Shown here: piece by piece, positions 53,683 through 64,000 of the stretch
How positions within the stretch are numbered: position 1 is the first letter of the stretch
Layout of the letters: each line of letters begins with the position of its first letter
Assembly (NCBI RefSeq): GCF_900241005.1
Contig: NZ_OEST01000005.1
Location: 62,001-126,000, forward strand
DNA length: 64,000 bases
Source of the DNA: Bacteroides cutis
GTDB taxonomy: Bacteria; Bacteroidota; Bacteroidia; Bacteroidales; Bacteroidaceae
Reading direction: 5' to 3'
The notes under the pieces: model-generated
The model's input: only the letters and a program-made list of their open reading frames with translations
The model's database searches: none
What the model was told of the DNA's origin: nothing
Position numbers and translations under genes: made by a program

Positions 53683-56463
53683 ATGACTAATTCTTATCGT
53701 GATGACAGTGAATGTTTTCGTTGCCTTTCAAACCTCGGACGAATAGGATGGTGGGAGGCTGATTTTTCGAAAAGGGAATATCTTTGTTCCGAATACGTTT
53801 GTGATTTGCTTGGTTTGAGAGGGGAGACACTGAGCTTTTTTGATTTTGGACAGATGATACGCGAAGATTATAGGATGCGTATCAGCCGTGAGTTTCTTTC
53901 GATTACATATCTGGAAGTCTATGAACAGACTTTTCCTATTCATTCAGCGGAAGGAGTGATATGGGTAAATTCGCGTATGGGTAAGAAAGAATGCATGCCG
54001 GATGGAACATTGAAAGCTTTTGGTATATTGCAGCGTGTGAAAGCTCCCGACAATGAATTAGAGAATGATGTCATGCGTAGAATCAATGATTTGTTGTACA
54101 GGCAAAATTCTATTTCACATTCACTGTTTCGTTTTCTCGAAGACGAGGATGTCAGTTCCAGCATTTACGAGATATTGAAGGATATTCTTGACTTCTTTCA
54201 TGGAGGGCGGGTTTATATCTTCGAATATGATGAGAATTATCAATATCAAGATTGTATCTATGAAGTTGTGGCACCGGGTGTGTTGCCCGAACAGGAAATG
54301 CTTCACCAACTTCCTACTGAGGGACTTCCTTGGTGGACTTCTCAAATTCTCTCAAAAAAGCCTATCATCCTGGAAACCCTGCGGCAAATACCTGCAACTG
54401 CGCGGAATGAGTTTGAAGTGTTGTCGGGACAAAATATAAAATCGTTGATGGTTACTCCTTTGGTAGCTAATGACCATGTGTGGGGATATATGGGAGTTGA
54501 TTTGGTAGACCGTACAATGATGTGGTCCAATGAAGATTTTCAATGGTTGAGTTCTTTGGCGAACATTGTGAGTATTTGTATCGAATTACGTAAGAATAAG
54601 GATGACGCTGTCCGTGAACGCAGTTTTCTCAGTAATTTGTTCCGTTACATGCCTTTGGGATACATACGTTTGTCCATATTGAAGGATGCGCAGGATAAAC
54701 CTTGTGATTATTTCATAACAGATGCCAATCAGCACTTTGCGGACGTATTGGGCAGACCTATGTCGGAATTTGTAGGAAAGGCAGCCTCTTATTTCTATAA
54801 AGATACTACTCAAATGCTGAACTATCTGTTGGATATATTGGCGAACGGCTCTTATAAAGAAGAGGACATGGGTTTTGAACGTACCGGGAAGAGTTGTCAT
54901 GTTGTAATATATTCACCTGAAAAAGATGAAGTCGTAGCATTATTTTTGGATACTACCGAAGCTGCACAGGCTCATCAAGCATTGGACCATAGTGAGAAAT
55001 TGTTTAAGAATATATTTGCCAATATACCTGCCGGTGTTGAAATCTATGATAGAAACGGGATTTTGGTGGATATCAACAATAAGGATATGGAAATATTCGG
55101 ACTTGAGAATAAATCGGAGGTTATAGGCATTGATCTGTTCTCCAATCCTAATTTATCTTCCCACCTGATAGAGCGGATACGTACCGAGGATGTGGTCGAT
55201 TTCCGTCTGGATTATTCTTTTGATAGACTTGACGAATATTATTCATCCACCAGAAGGAATGTAATAAACTTGTATACTAAGATCAGCAAGATATACGATA
55301 GCAAAGGTAATTTCACCGGATACGCAATGATTAACATTGATAACACGGAACGTATGGATGCGCTGAGCCGTATCTGTGACTTTGAAAATTTCTTTCTGCT
55401 TATTTCTGATTATGCCAAGGTGGGGTACGCCAAATTGAACTTATTGGATAGAAAAGGATATGCCATCAAACAATGGTATAAGAATATGGGAGAAGATGAA
55501 CAGACTCCGTTGGCGGATGTAGTCGGGGTGTATGCCATGATGCATCCGGATGACAGGGGGAGGATGCTGGATTTTTTCCGGAAAGCCCGTATCGGTGAGG
55601 CAAAAGACTTTAGAGGAGAAATGCGTGTTTTACGTCCGGGTACTAAAAATGAATGGAACTGGGTACGTACCAATGTCGTAGTTAATCTTTTTGAGCCGGA
55701 GAATGGTATTATTGAACTGATCGGTGTAAACTATGATATTACAGAATTAAAAGAAACTGCCGCCAAACTGACGGAAGCCAAGGAAAGAGCTGAGACGGCA
55801 GACCGGTTGAAGAGTGCTTTTCTTGCCAATATGAGCCATGAGATACGTACGCCGTTGAACGCCATTGTCGGTTTCTCAAGCCTATTGGTGACTGAAGAGG
55901 ATATCGAAGAAAGGAAACGGTATATGGCGATAGTAGAGGAAAACAATGATTTACTGTTGCAACTGATCTCCGACATTCTGGACTTGTCCAAAATAGAAGC
56001 CGGTACTTTTGATTTTGTAGAGAAGGAATTGGATGTAAACCTGTTGTGCGAGGACATTGTGCGTGTTATGAAGATGAAAATTAAGCCGGGAGTGGAACTG
56101 ATCTTTGAACGCCATTTACCGGAGTGTACGATTATAAGTGACCGTAACCGCCTGAACCAGGTTATTTCTAATTTTGTGAATAATGCCATCAAGTTTACTT
56201 CCGAGGGTAGCATCTGCATCGGTTACGATCAAATTGACGAAAGCCATTTGCGTTTTTACGTATCTGATACGGGTATTGGCATTGAAAAAGAGAAGCAGGC
56301 TGAGATTTTTGAACGTTTTGTCAAATTGAACTCTTTTGTGCATGGTACAGGTTTAGGGTTGCCTATCAGTAAGAGTATCATTAAACAAATGGGAGGTACG
56401 ATTGGTATAGACAGTGAACCGGGCAAAGGGTCTTGCTTTTGGTTCATACTACCGATAACGTAA
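53683..56463 (+). CDS. Cytosolic PAS-GAF-PAS sensor histidine kinase
   Basis: This 926-residue kinase has no membrane segment or signal peptide. Order: PAS 1 (about 10-115, [11 protein letters not shown]), GAF-like (about 150-310, [40 protein letters not shown]), PAS 2 (about 325-430), PAS 3 (about 445-555, [23 protein letters not shown]), PAS 4 (about 570-685), HisKA with phospho-His in [15 protein letters not shown] (about 718), and an ATPase domain with [17 protein letters not shown] and [12 protein letters not shown]. It has no receiver domain, so its partner regulator is elsewhere. It converges head-on with a paralogue that lacks PAS 2; their stops are 2 bp apart. Confidence 0.92.
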   Translation: MTNSYRDDSECFRCLSNLGRIGWWEADFSKREYLCSEYVCDLLGLRGETLSFFDFGQMIREDYRMRISREFLSITYLEVYEQTFPIHSAEGVIWVNSRMGKKECMPDGTLKAFGILQRVKAPDNELENDVMRRINDLLYRQNSISHSLFRFLEDEDVSSSIYEILKDILDFFHGGRVYIFEYDENYQYQDCIYEVVAPGVLPEQEMLHQLPTEGLPWWTSQILSKKPIILETLRQIPATARNEFEVLSGQNIKSLMVTPLVANDHVWGYMGVDLVDRTMMWSNEDFQWLSSLANIVSICIELRKNKDDAVRERSFLSNLFRYMPLGYIRLSILKDAQDKPCDYFITDANQHFADVLGRPMSEFVGKAASYFYKDTTQMLNYLLDILANGSYKEEDMGFERTGKSCHVVIYSPEKDEVVALFLDTTEAAQAHQALDHSEKLFKNIFANIPAGVEIYDRNGILVDINNKDMEIFGLENKSEVIGIDLFSNPNLSSHLIERIRTEDVVDFRLDYSFDRLDEYYSSTRRNVINLYTKISKIYDSKGNFTGYAMINIDNTERMDALSRICDFENFFLLISDYAKVGYAKLNLLDRKGYAIKQWYKNMGEDEQTPLADVVGVYAMMHPDDRGRMLDFFRKARIGEAKDFRGEMRVLRPGTKNEWNWVRTNVVVNLFEPENGIIELIGVNYDITELKETAAKLTEAKERAETADRLKSAFLANMSHEIRTPLNAIVGFSSLLVTEEDIEERKRYMAIVEENNDLLLQLISDILDLSKIEAGTFDFVEKELDVNLLCEDIVRVMKMKIKPGVELIFERHLPECTIISDRNRLNQVISNFVNNAIKFTSEGSICIGYDQIDESHLRFYVSDTGIGIEKEKQAEIFERFVKLNSFVHGTGLGLPISKSIIKQMGGTIGIDSEPGKGSCFWFILPIT

Positions 56464-56465
56464 GC

Positions 56466-58859
56466 TTATTGCTTAGGAATGGTAAACCAGAAACACGAAC
56501 CTTTTCCTTCTACAGAATCTACTCCTATCTGTCCTTTCATCTGCATTATGATGCTTTTGCTGATAGGCAACCCTAAACCTGTACCATGCACAAAGGTATT
56601 TAGTTTGATGAAGCGATCGAAGATCTGATTGATTTTATCAGCAGGAATTCCAATACCTGTGTCGCGTACATAGAATTTCAGATAATTGTCGTCTACTTCC
56701 TGATAACCGAGGGAAATGCTACCCTCGGAAGTAAACTTGATGGCATTATTAATGAAATTGGTAATGACCTGTGTCAAGCGATTTTTGTCTGCAACGATGA
56801 TACATCGGGGTAAATGCTCCTCAAAACGTAGTTCTACTTGTGAGGAGACTTTTAGTTGCAGGGAGTTGATAATTTCATGGCACATCTGATTGACGTCAAT
56901 CTCACCAGTTACAAAGTTAAAAGTACCGGCTTCTATTTTGGACAAGTCCAGAATGTCGGAGATCAGTTGCAACAGTAAATCATTGTTTTCCTCAATGATA
57001 CTTTGGTACTCCTGTCTTTCCGTTTTGTCTTCCGATTCTACCAGCATGCTTGAGAAACCGACAATGGCGTTCAACGGTGTACGTATCTCATGACTCATAT
57101 TGGCGAGGAAGGCTGATTTTAGGCGATCTGACTCTTCAGCTTTATCTTTGGCTTCTATCAACTTGAATTCGGTTTCCTTTAATTCCGTGATATCATAGTT
57201 TACGCAAGTCGTATCAATCAACCCATCTTCCGGCCGGAAGTCTCTAACCATGACATTTATACATGTCCAGGTATAATGCCCGTCTTCGCGTAAGATACGT
57301 ACGTCGTGTTGCAGGTGAGTACTTTCCCCGTTTAGTACCTTGTTGAAAAAAGCCTGTATAATTTTCCGGTCTTCGGGGTGGAAATGGGAATGTATTCTGA
57401 TGATCTGTGTTAACGGAGTACCTTCCTTTTCTCCTATATTCCGATACCAACTGTTCATGGCATATCCTTCTCTTGTCATTGCATTGAAGCGAGCATAACC
57501 TACTTTGGCATAATCGCCTATCAACATAAAGTTCTCTTCAAATTCCTGTATCTTGACGTATGCATTGTTTGTTTCCGTATTGTCTATATTGGCAACCAGG
57601 ATATTCTCCAGTTTACCGGCATGATTAAACATCGGAATAGCTTTAGTTGTCAGGTCTATACTCCCTTTACGGGTTGTTTTGTAAAAATCACCGATTTGGT
57701 TAAAATCGTATTTGAGGGAATAGTCCATTGCTTTTCCCTGCTTCAGCATATCTTTCCACTCTTCAGACATAATAGGATTGTCGTACATATTGGTTCCTAC
57801 TATATCTTCTTTACTTTTCAATCCGAATATTTCCAGGTCTTTTTCATTGATATCGAGTAATATGCCATTACGGTTATAGAGTTCGATGCCTACCGGAATG
57901 TTTTGATAGATATCATGGAAATATTTCTTTTCCAGACTGGCTATTTCTTCGGCCTTTCGTAGCTCCATACAGATGCTGATGATATTGGCAAGAGAGGAGA
58001 ACCACAAATAATCTTCATTGTTCCATTCACGGAATTCTCGGATAGTTTCGATACTGATATATCCCCGAATACCTTTCTTGGTATTTACCGGTACTGCCAT
58101 AACCGACTTTACTCCGATTCTTGTGAGAATTTGTTTGTCTTCGTAAGCTTCTTCTGGTATTTCATTGGTATCAAAGAATATAATAGGATTACCAGAAAGA
58201 ATTTGTTTGTTCCACCAGATATTATCTCTTAGGATTTTAGATTGCCCTTTCCATATCACAGGCAGATCGGGTGATAATATCTCGTATGTACAATGTTGTA
58301 TACTGCTTGTCTGATCGAATTCGACGATATAAGTACGATCGCCGTGGAAATAATGAAGTACATCACTCAGGATTTTATTGATGACCTCCGTTGTATTGTC
58401 TGAATGGAGGAAGCTTAATAAAGAACGTGAGATGCCATTGAGTTGATAAAGAAGGTTATTCAGTCGGTTGACTGTTTGTTCGGAGGCATTCATGCGTTGG
58501 CGGGAAATGCATTGCAGAGTACCGAAAACAAGGGGGTGCCCTTCTTCTGTTACCCTTTTTTCTCCGACTTTGGTACTGACCCACATGACACCGTACCTGG
58601 TCTGCATTGGAAAAACTTGTTCATAGATATCCATCATTTTGAATGTACGGAACTCGGCACGTATTCTATCTCTATATTCTTCGCATATAAGGTTTCCGAA
58701 GTCTTCAAAAGAGATAGTGTTTTCTTGCAGGTTAAATAAATCTATCAGGAAATCGGAACAGTAATATACTCCTTCATAGAAATCGGCTTCCCACCAGCCT
58801 AAACGAGCCATTGAAATAGACTTTTGTAATATTGCTATCTCTTCTTCGGATAACTTCAT
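56466..58859 (-). CDS. Cytosolic PAS-GAF-PAS sensor histidine kinase, paralogue of the convergent kinase
   Basis: This 797-residue kinase has the same order as its convergent neighbour but lacks the second PAS, which accounts for the 129-residue difference. PAS 1 begins [24 protein letters not shown], the GAF-like domain contains [21 protein letters not shown], a PAS has [27 protein letters not shown], then His[17 protein letters not shown] (about residue 588) and ATPase motifs [29 protein letters not shown]. It has no membrane segment or receiver. It is divergent from nothing and preceded on its 5' side by the nuo terminator, so it has its own promoter, not identified. Confidence 0.92.
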   Translation of the reverse strand: MKLSEEEIAILQKSISMARLGWWEADFYEGVYYCSDFLIDLFNLQENTISFEDFGNLICEEYRDRIRAEFRTFKMMDIYEQVFPMQTRYGVMWVSTKVGEKRVTEEGHPLVFGTLQCISRQRMNASEQTVNRLNNLLYQLNGISRSLLSFLHSDNTTEVINKILSDVLHYFHGDRTYIVEFDQTSSIQHCTYEILSPDLPVIWKGQSKILRDNIWWNKQILSGNPIIFFDTNEIPEEAYEDKQILTRIGVKSVMAVPVNTKKGIRGYISIETIREFREWNNEDYLWFSSLANIISICMELRKAEEIASLEKKYFHDIYQNIPVGIELYNRNGILLDINEKDLEIFGLKSKEDIVGTNMYDNPIMSEEWKDMLKQGKAMDYSLKYDFNQIGDFYKTTRKGSIDLTTKAIPMFNHAGKLENILVANIDNTETNNAYVKIQEFEENFMLIGDYAKVGYARFNAMTREGYAMNSWYRNIGEKEGTPLTQIIRIHSHFHPEDRKIIQAFFNKVLNGESTHLQHDVRILREDGHYTWTCINVMVRDFRPEDGLIDTTCVNYDITELKETEFKLIEAKDKAEESDRLKSAFLANMSHEIRTPLNAIVGFSSMLVESEDKTERQEYQSIIEENNDLLLQLISDILDLSKIEAGTFNFVTGEIDVNQMCHEIINSLQLKVSSQVELRFEEHLPRCIIVADKNRLTQVITNFINNAIKFTSEGSISLGYQEVDDNYLKFYVRDTGIGIPADKINQIFDRFIKLNTFVHGTGLGLPISKSIIMQMKGQIGVDSVEGKGSCFWFTIPKQ

Positions 58860-58956
58860 GTTTTACAATGTTTTTAGTTTAATGGCGCAAGATAAGCAAT
58901 TATCTTGTTATTCTGTACTGTAAGACAATAATTTATAACATAGGAGGGGCGTAAAA

Positions 58957-59000
58957 GGACAAGGCGGATAAAATCAGGAAATGATTTATCCGCCTTGTCC
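58957..59000 (-). terminator. Terminator of the nuo operon
   Basis: GGACAAGGCGGATAAA is the perfect 16-bp complement of 58985-59000 around a 12-nt loop; on the minus strand the stem is followed by TTTT. It lies just past the nuoN stop. Confidence 0.85.
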
Positions 59001-59018
59001 CTATAAAAAATGGTTTGA

Positions 59019-60458
59019 CTACATCCCGAATGAGAACTTGTCGATGGATTGATATACCACACTGGCAATGCTTAGTACTACAATACCCAGTGTACAGATA
59101 GCGAGACTGGCACGGGTGTAGTTGTCACTGCGGAAAGTGGCAATCGGTTCATCACTTTTGTTGATATACATTGCTTTTACTATCTTCAAATAGTAATAAA
59201 GTGATAATATTGTATTGATTAAAGCAATGAACACCAATAGATGGAAACCGCTGTGGAAAGCAGCCGCAAAGATAAAGAACTTTGAGAAGAAACCTGCGAA
59301 CGGCGGGATGCCTGCCAGTGAGAACAGTGCCAGTGTCATGAGGAATGCCAGCTTAGGGTTGGTGTTGTACAGTCCGTTATAATCTTCCAACGTGAATTTA
59401 TCCGCACGCAGGGCAACAATGGTGATTACGGTGAACACTGCCAGATTGGCAAACAGATAAATCAATACGTAGTAAACCAACGAAGCCATACCTTGCGAAG
59501 TGCCACTGATGACACCCAACATGATGTATCCGGCTTGTGAGATACTGGAGAATGCCATCAATCGTTTCAGGTTTTCTTGCCTCAGTGCAAAGAGGTTGGC
59601 AAGTGTGATGGAGGCAATGATTATCCAATAGAGCACTTCTTGCCATTGATCTACCATCGGGGCGAATACTTTGAACAAGATAGTCATCAGCACGAAAGCG
59701 GCGGAACCTTTGGAGATTACACTTAAATAAGCTGTAACTGTACTGGGAGCTCCTTCGTAAACATCTGCCGTCCAGAGGTGGAAGGGAACAAGAGAAATTT
59801 TGAAACCCATTCCCGAGAAGAAAAACACGAATGCCATAATCTGCATGGGATTGCCATCGATATGGGCAGGTATATCAGCAAAATAGAGTGTACCTACTGT
59901 TCCGTAAATCAATGAAAGTCCATATAGTAACAGACCGCTTGAAAACAGCGCGGTAAGTATATACTTAGCACCTGCTTCGGCAGAGTGATGGCGATATTTA
60001 TCGAAGGCTACGAGCGCTGCCATCGGGATACTTGCCATTTCCAGTCCGATGAAGAACATCAGGAAGTGTCCGGCGGAAATCATGAAGTACATACCCAATA
60101 GTGTAGAGAGTGTCAACACATAGAACTCACCTTGTTTAATGGCGGTATCGGGACGGCGCATCCATTCGTGTGCCATCAGGAAAACTATAAGTGTACCTAC
60201 GCTGAGGATGGATTTTACAATACTTTGTATCGGGGTGTTGTGATACATGCCGCCGAATGCATCTTCCACCGGACCGGGGACGATGGTAATAAGAGTATGG
60301 ATGGCGAGCAGTGCAACGGGGAGCATTGTGTTCAATACCGGCTTACCATTGTTTTTGTGCGCATCCGGACTCATAAAGAGGTCGGCTACGAAGAGTATGA
60401 TGATGACCAATATCAGCGATAACTCTTCTTTCATCAATAGGAATTGGGAATAATCCAT
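59019..60458 (-). CDS. nuoN: NADH-quinone oxidoreductase subunit N
   Basis: This 479-residue membrane protein is one of the three antiporter-like proton-pumping subunits of complex I. About 14 hydrophobic segments are visible. The family blocks are [45 protein letters not shown] and [21 protein letters not shown], plus [20 protein letters not shown]. It is the last gene of the nuo operon, 25 bp after nuoM, and is followed by the terminator. Confidence 0.97.
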   Translation of the reverse strand: MDYSQFLLMKEELSLILVIIILFVADLFMSPDAHKNNGKPVLNTMLPVALLAIHTLITIVPGPVEDAFGGMYHNTPIQSIVKSILSVGTLIVFLMAHEWMRRPDTAIKQGEFYVLTLSTLLGMYFMISAGHFLMFFIGLEMASIPMAALVAFDKYRHHSAEAGAKYILTALFSSGLLLYGLSLIYGTVGTLYFADIPAHIDGNPMQIMAFVFFFSGMGFKISLVPFHLWTADVYEGAPSTVTAYLSVISKGSAAFVLMTILFKVFAPMVDQWQEVLYWIIIASITLANLFALRQENLKRLMAFSSISQAGYIMLGVISGTSQGMASLVYYVLIYLFANLAVFTVITIVALRADKFTLEDYNGLYNTNPKLAFLMTLALFSLAGIPPFAGFFSKFFIFAAAFHSGFHLLVFIALINTILSLYYYLKIVKAMYINKSDEPIATFRSDNYTRASLAICTLGIVVLSIASVVYQSIDKFSFGM

Positions 60459-60483
60459 GTTGTTTTATTTACGATTTGACGAT
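60459..60483. repeat. Short AT-rich spacer repeat between nuoM and nuoN
   Basis: The spacer reads TTTACGATTTGACGATTTAC, i.e. near-tandem ACGATTT units. The same type fills the nuoL-nuoM gap (61975-62007, TTTACGATTTTACGATTTAC) and the spacer beyond nuoL (63941-63990, TGATAATTGA units). Confidence 0.7.
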
Positions 60484-61968
60484 TTACAATTGAAATAAAT
60501 TGGTTACTGGCAATACACTTTCTCCAATCATCCGGCTGATCCATAATGGAGCAAGACCGAGACCGGCAACACAGGCGATAAGGATGATGACGGCTGTACG
60601 TTCATCCCATGTGGCATCAGTCAGAGTCAAGTGATGCTTATTGGTACAAGTACCGTAAAGAATTTTACCGACAAGGCGGAGAATATAGACAGCAGTAATG
60701 ACGATACTTGTACAAGCGATGATGGTCCATGTGCGGTGGAATATATCGGGATGTTGAAAGGCACCGTTGAAAATGGTCATTTCGGCAACGAAACCGCTGA
60801 GTCCCGGCAAACCGAGGTTGGCAAGACCGGCGATAACGTAACAGACAGCCAGGAAAGGCATGATCTTCATCAGACCACTAAGTTCGCGAACATCACGCGT
60901 ATGGGTACGGCCGTAAATCATACCGATAAGGGCAAAAAACAAGGCGGTCATCAATCCGTGGCTGAGCATTTGCAGTACGGCACCCGTGGCGGCCGTTTGG
61001 TTCATCATCAGGATGGCGAAGAGTACCAGTCCACAGTGTGATACTGAAGAGTAGGCGTTAATGTATTTCAAGTCCGTCTGTACACAAGCCGAGAATGCAC
61101 CATAAACTACGGAGATACCTGTAAGAATTAGAAATATCCAACCTAATTCTTGTGTAGCTTCGGGCATCAGATACATAGCGATGCGGAAACATCCGTAACC
61201 TCCCAGCTTCATCAGTACACCGGCATGGAGCATAGATACCGCAGTAGGTGCGGAGGCATGACCGTCGGGGCTCCATGTGTGGAATGGAAATAAGGCGCCC
61301 AGTACACCAAAACCGAGGAAGGTGAGCGGAAACCAGATGCGTTGTTGCTCGATGGGGATATTGTGAAGTTTGGCTATTTCCAACAGGTTCATTGTGGTAC
61401 CGCCGCTGCCGTAGTAAATACCCAGTATACCGATGAGCAGAAAGGCGGAACCACCCATCAACATCAGTGTCAGCTTCATGGCGGAATATTCCTTACGTCC
61501 CGAACCCCATACGCCGATAAGCAGATACATAGGGATGAGAGCTACTTCGTAGAACATGAACATCGTGAACAAATCGGTGGAAATAAAGAAACCGAATACT
61601 CCCATGGAAAGCAGTGTGAACCAAAGGAAGTATTCTTTAGTCAACGGTTGCAACCGCCAAGAGGCAAATGTGCCGGTAAATACGATGATAGCCGAGAGTA
61701 GCAACATGGCTACCGATATACCGTCTACACCTACGGAATAGTGGATATTAAGTGCCGGATACCAAACTGTTTCTGCACGGAACAACATTTCATCCGTTGC
61801 ACCGCCATGACGGGTTTGCAGATAAATAATGGTAAGTCCGATAGCTGATAGAAGCAGGGCAGAAGCTCCGGCTACCATCACCGCACGTATCTGTGCGATG
61901 TTACGGCTGAGCCAGAGACCGAGAAGCATCAGCAAGGGGATGAGTACGAAAATACTTAAAAAGTTCAT
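60484..61968 (-). CDS. nuoM: NADH-quinone oxidoreductase subunit M
   Basis: This 494-residue proton-pumping subunit has about 14 membrane segments. Recognisable blocks are FFISTDLFTMFMFYEVALIPMYLLIGVWG (with the functional Glu in FMFYEVALIP), FGVLGALFPFHTWSPDGHASAPTAVSMLHAGVLMKLGGYG, LKYINAYSSVSHCGLVLFA and NLGLPGLSGFVAEMTIF. It lies between nuoL and nuoN; the 52-bp gap to nuoL contains TTTACGATTT-type repeats. Confidence 0.97.
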   Translation of the reverse strand: MNFLSIFVLIPLLMLLGLWLSRNIAQIRAVMVAGASALLLSAIGLTIIYLQTRHGGATDEMLFRAETVWYPALNIHYSVGVDGISVAMLLLSAIIVFTGTFASWRLQPLTKEYFLWFTLLSMGVFGFFISTDLFTMFMFYEVALIPMYLLIGVWGSGRKEYSAMKLTLMLMGGSAFLLIGILGIYYGSGGTTMNLLEIAKLHNIPIEQQRIWFPLTFLGFGVLGALFPFHTWSPDGHASAPTAVSMLHAGVLMKLGGYGCFRIAMYLMPEATQELGWIFLILTGISVVYGAFSACVQTDLKYINAYSSVSHCGLVLFAILMMNQTAATGAVLQMLSHGLMTALFFALIGMIYGRTHTRDVRELSGLMKIMPFLAVCYVIAGLANLGLPGLSGFVAEMTIFNGAFQHPDIFHRTWTIIACTSIVITAVYILRLVGKILYGTCTNKHHLTLTDATWDERTAVIILIACVAGLGLAPLWISRMIGESVLPVTNLFQL

Positions 61969-62020
61969 ATCTATATTTACGATTTTACGATTTACTATTT
62001 ACGATTGAAAAATCTCTGGT

Positions 62021-63940
62021 TTATAGCAGCAGAAGCAATATCAAAGCAAGTGTACCCAACAGGAATACAAACGTGTATTGTTGTATCCGTCCGCTTTGCA
62101 AACCACGTATTTCTTCGCTGGTAACATTGGCGCTCCATGCGAGGAAGTTGAAGAAACCATCCACCACATGACGATCCCACCAGGCGATGGGGCGGCTGAT
62201 GCAACCGAAGATGATACGGTGGGTGATGAACTGATAAACTTCATCGATATAGAAACGATGGTATGCGGCTTTCCACAAGCCGTGGAAACGACGCGCCAAC
62301 GCATTGGCAAGCGGATGATGACTACTTGCATACATATAGGTGGCAATCGCGATAGAGATTACGGCTATGGCAATGCTTGTACCTGCTACCTTCCAATCAA
62401 GATGTATCTCGTATGCCGTCTTCTGCTTGAAAAAAAAAACACCGAACGGAATGAAACCGGCAACTACTGTGACTAGAGCTAGGAACATCAACGGGATAGT
62501 CATTGTCAACGGAGACTCATGAGGGGTATGGCTGTGGCTCTCATTGTTTGCCGACTCTTGTCCCATCGCTATACCGGGTTGTGAACCGGACCAGAATATG
62601 CCATAATAAAGGCGGAACATATAGAAAGCTGTCATAGCGGCAATTGCAGTCATTATCCAGCCCATGGCCGGACTGAACTGGAAGCAGGCAGTCAGGATTT
62701 CGTCTTTGGAGAAGAAACCTGAGAACGGAGGGATACCGGCGATGGCCAGACATGCAATAAGGAAAGTAATGTGCGTGATAGGCATATACTTACGAAGTCC
62801 TCCCATGGCAGACATTTCATTACTGTGTACTGCGTGGATGATACTGCCTGCGCCGAGGAACAGTAATGCCTTGAACATGGCATGCGTAAAGAGGTGGAAC
62901 ATACTTGCCATATAGCCCAATCCCCCTTCGTGCGGATTCATTGATGTGCAAACACCCAGCGCCACCATCATAAAACCGATTTGGGAAATCGTGGAGAAGG
63001 CCAGTACACGTTTGATGTCACTTTGTACACAAGCCACACTTGCTGCATAGAATGCCGTGAACGCACCTACGTATGCCACCAGATGTAACACCGAAGGAGC
63101 ATATTCAATGAACAGTGGGAACATACGGGCAACCAGATATACACCTGCTACTACCATGGTAGCGGCATGAATCAGTGCGCTGACAGGAGTAGGACCTTCC
63201 ATTGCATCTGGTAACCAGATGTGTAGCGGAAACATAGCACTCTTTCCGGCACCACCGATAAACATCAATCCCAACGCTAGTGGAATCATGGCAGCACCGC
63301 CTTTCAATATTGCCATTTCAGCGGGATGGAAAGTATAGGTTCCGGCATAATAGCCATAAACGAGGATACCTATCAGGAAGCCCAAGTCGGCAAAACGGGT
63401 TACAATGAATGCTTTCTTTGAAGCGGCAATGGCTGCCGGTTTCGTATAATAGAATCCGATCAGCAGATAAGATGAAACGCCCACCAGTTCCCAGAACAGA
63501 TACATTTGGAAGATGTTGGTCGCTACTACCAGCCCCAACATGGACATGGTGAACAACGAGAGAAAAGCATAATAACGTTGGAAACCTCGTTCACCTTTCA
63601 TGTATCCAAAAGAGTAGAGGTGTACCATGAAAGATACGGTACTGATGACAATCAGCATCATCACTGAAATCGGGTCGAGCAGAATGCCCATATCGATGCT
63701 GAGCGACGAAGTGAAAGGCAACCAGGTAATATTGTAAGGGACCAGTGTCTCATACGTACCGTCTGCCAGGCGCGGTGCACTGAAGTACAGCCACGCAGTG
63801 ATATAAGAGAGCAATACTACCACGCCCAACACTGCGGTACCGATGGTTCCGGCTATACGATGAGACATCCATTTACCTCCCAGCCCCAGTGCAAGGAAGG
63901 AGAGGAAAGGAAGAAGAAGGATTAGAATTGTATATTCCAT
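62021..63940 (-). CDS. nuoL: NADH-quinone oxidoreductase subunit L (assembly artefact inside)
   Basis: This 639-residue proton-pumping subunit is the largest antiporter-like one of complex I. Blocks include LFWELVGVSSYLLIGFYYTKPAA, GAGKSAMFPLHIWLPDAMEGPTPVSALIHAATMVVAGVYL, IKRVLAFSTISQIGFMMVALG and IAGIPPFSGFFSKDEIL, with the C-terminal lateral helix (EEIRGLQSGRIQQYTFVFLLG). Near residue 500 the translation reads FFFKQKTAYEI, which is the Illumina P7 adapter, not nuoL. The frame is kept on both sides, so the gene appears intact, but about 34 nt of native sequence there are unknown. The upstream nuo genes lie outside the window. Confidence 0.93.
   Translation of the reverse strand: MEYTILILLLPFLSFLALGLGGKWMSHRIAGTIGTAVLGVVVLLSYITAWLYFSAPRLADGTYETLVPYNITWLPFTSSLSIDMGILLDPISVMMLIVISTVSFMVHLYSFGYMKGERGFQRYYAFLSLFTMSMLGLVVATNIFQMYLFWELVGVSSYLLIGFYYTKPAAIAASKKAFIVTRFADLGFLIGILVYGYYAGTYTFHPAEMAILKGGAAMIPLALGLMFIGGAGKSAMFPLHIWLPDAMEGPTPVSALIHAATMVVAGVYLVARMFPLFIEYAPSVLHLVAYVGAFTAFYAASVACVQSDIKRVLAFSTISQIGFMMVALGVCTSMNPHEGGLGYMASMFHLFTHAMFKALLFLGAGSIIHAVHSNEMSAMGGLRKYMPITHITFLIACLAIAGIPPFSGFFSKDEILTACFQFSPAMGWIMTAIAAMTAFYMFRLYYGIFWSGSQPGIAMGQESANNESHSHTPHESPLTMTIPLMFLALVTVVAGFIPFGVFFFKQKTAYEIHLDWKVAGTSIAIAVISIAIATYMYASSHHPLANALARRFHGLWKAAYHRFYIDEVYQFITHRIIFGCISRPIAWWDRHVVDGFFNFLAWSANVTSEEIRGLQSGRIQQYTFVFLLGTLALILLLLL
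62406..62439 (-). other. Illumina P7 adapter contamination in the assembly
   Basis: Positions 62406-62429 match exactly, over all 24 bases, the reverse complement of the Illumina P7 flow-cell primer (it contains TATGCCGTCTTCTGCTTG). Ten A (62430-62439) follow, the usual read-through signature. No index or TruSeq stem precedes it. Confidence 0.97.
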
Positions 63941-64000
63941 TTGTTTAATTGATGATTGATAATTGAAAAACTGATAATTGATAAATAAGTCAATTATCCA

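Noticed and set aside
62340..62476. An unusual NuoL insertion or variable loop
   Set aside because: The unusual residues are the translation of a sequencing adapter and poly-A, not biology.

Overview
The window looks like chromosomal DNA of a gut Bacteroides (Bacteroidota). Evidence: TAnnTTTG-type -7 promoter boxes with few strong Shine-Dalgarno sequences, many exported lipoproteins with short signal peptides ending at Cys, BACON, NigD-like, NVEALA and 6-bladed beta-propeller families, a SusC-like TonB receptor, a standalone AICAR transformylase and a Nuo operon ordered L-M-N. The species cannot be fixed from the sequence alone.

Layout. 1-3.7 kb: the end of a RecD-like helicase and two lipoproteins, one carrying two BACON domains and a beta-helix. 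3.8-14.1 kb: alaS diverges from an M23 peptidase and a MerR regulator; on the minus strand parA-parB-DUF5683-mltD-rel form one run that links chromosome partitioning, envelope and (p)ppGpp genes. 14.1-15.3 kb is an AT-rich gene-free spacer with a palindrome array. 15.3-23.7 kb: DUF456, surE-lpxB, a NigD-like lipoprotein, the rsfS-ftsH-cdsA operon, tRNA-Gln(CTG) and AICAR transformylase. 23.8-31.7 kb: an exported DUF1573/PL8-lyase fusion, a DUF349 protein, mgtE, rsmA and a flippase-like membrane protein. 31.8-35.8 kb: pepD, whose last 219 bp is repeated 1,997 bp downstream around an AT-rich NVEALA/beta-propeller cassette, then two tandem 30-31-residue peptide genes not previously called. 35.9-44.4 kb: a giant alpha-2-macroglobulin-like protein, a DUF1573 protein and meaB. 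44.4-49.4 kb: an EamA transporter, an AAA ATPase/DUF4435 TOPRIM pair resembling PARIS (AriA/AriB), an MscS channel and an HU-like protein preceded by a hairpin array. 49.5-58.9 kb: a TonB receptor with a beta-helix lipoprotein, and two convergent paralogous sensor kinases. 59-64 kb: nuoN, nuoM, nuoL.

Three results matter most. First, nuoL contains an exact Illumina P7 adapter followed by ten A (62406-62439), translated as FFFKQKTAYEI. This is an assembly artefact, so the NuoL protein is wrong there. Second, the pepD 3'-end duplication marks a small cargo insertion. Third, two tandem peptide genes at 35509-35738 start with the same nine residues and have their own promoter and terminator; they are the best candidate for something undescribed. 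Most of the rest is housekeeping and envelope biology typical of the genus.
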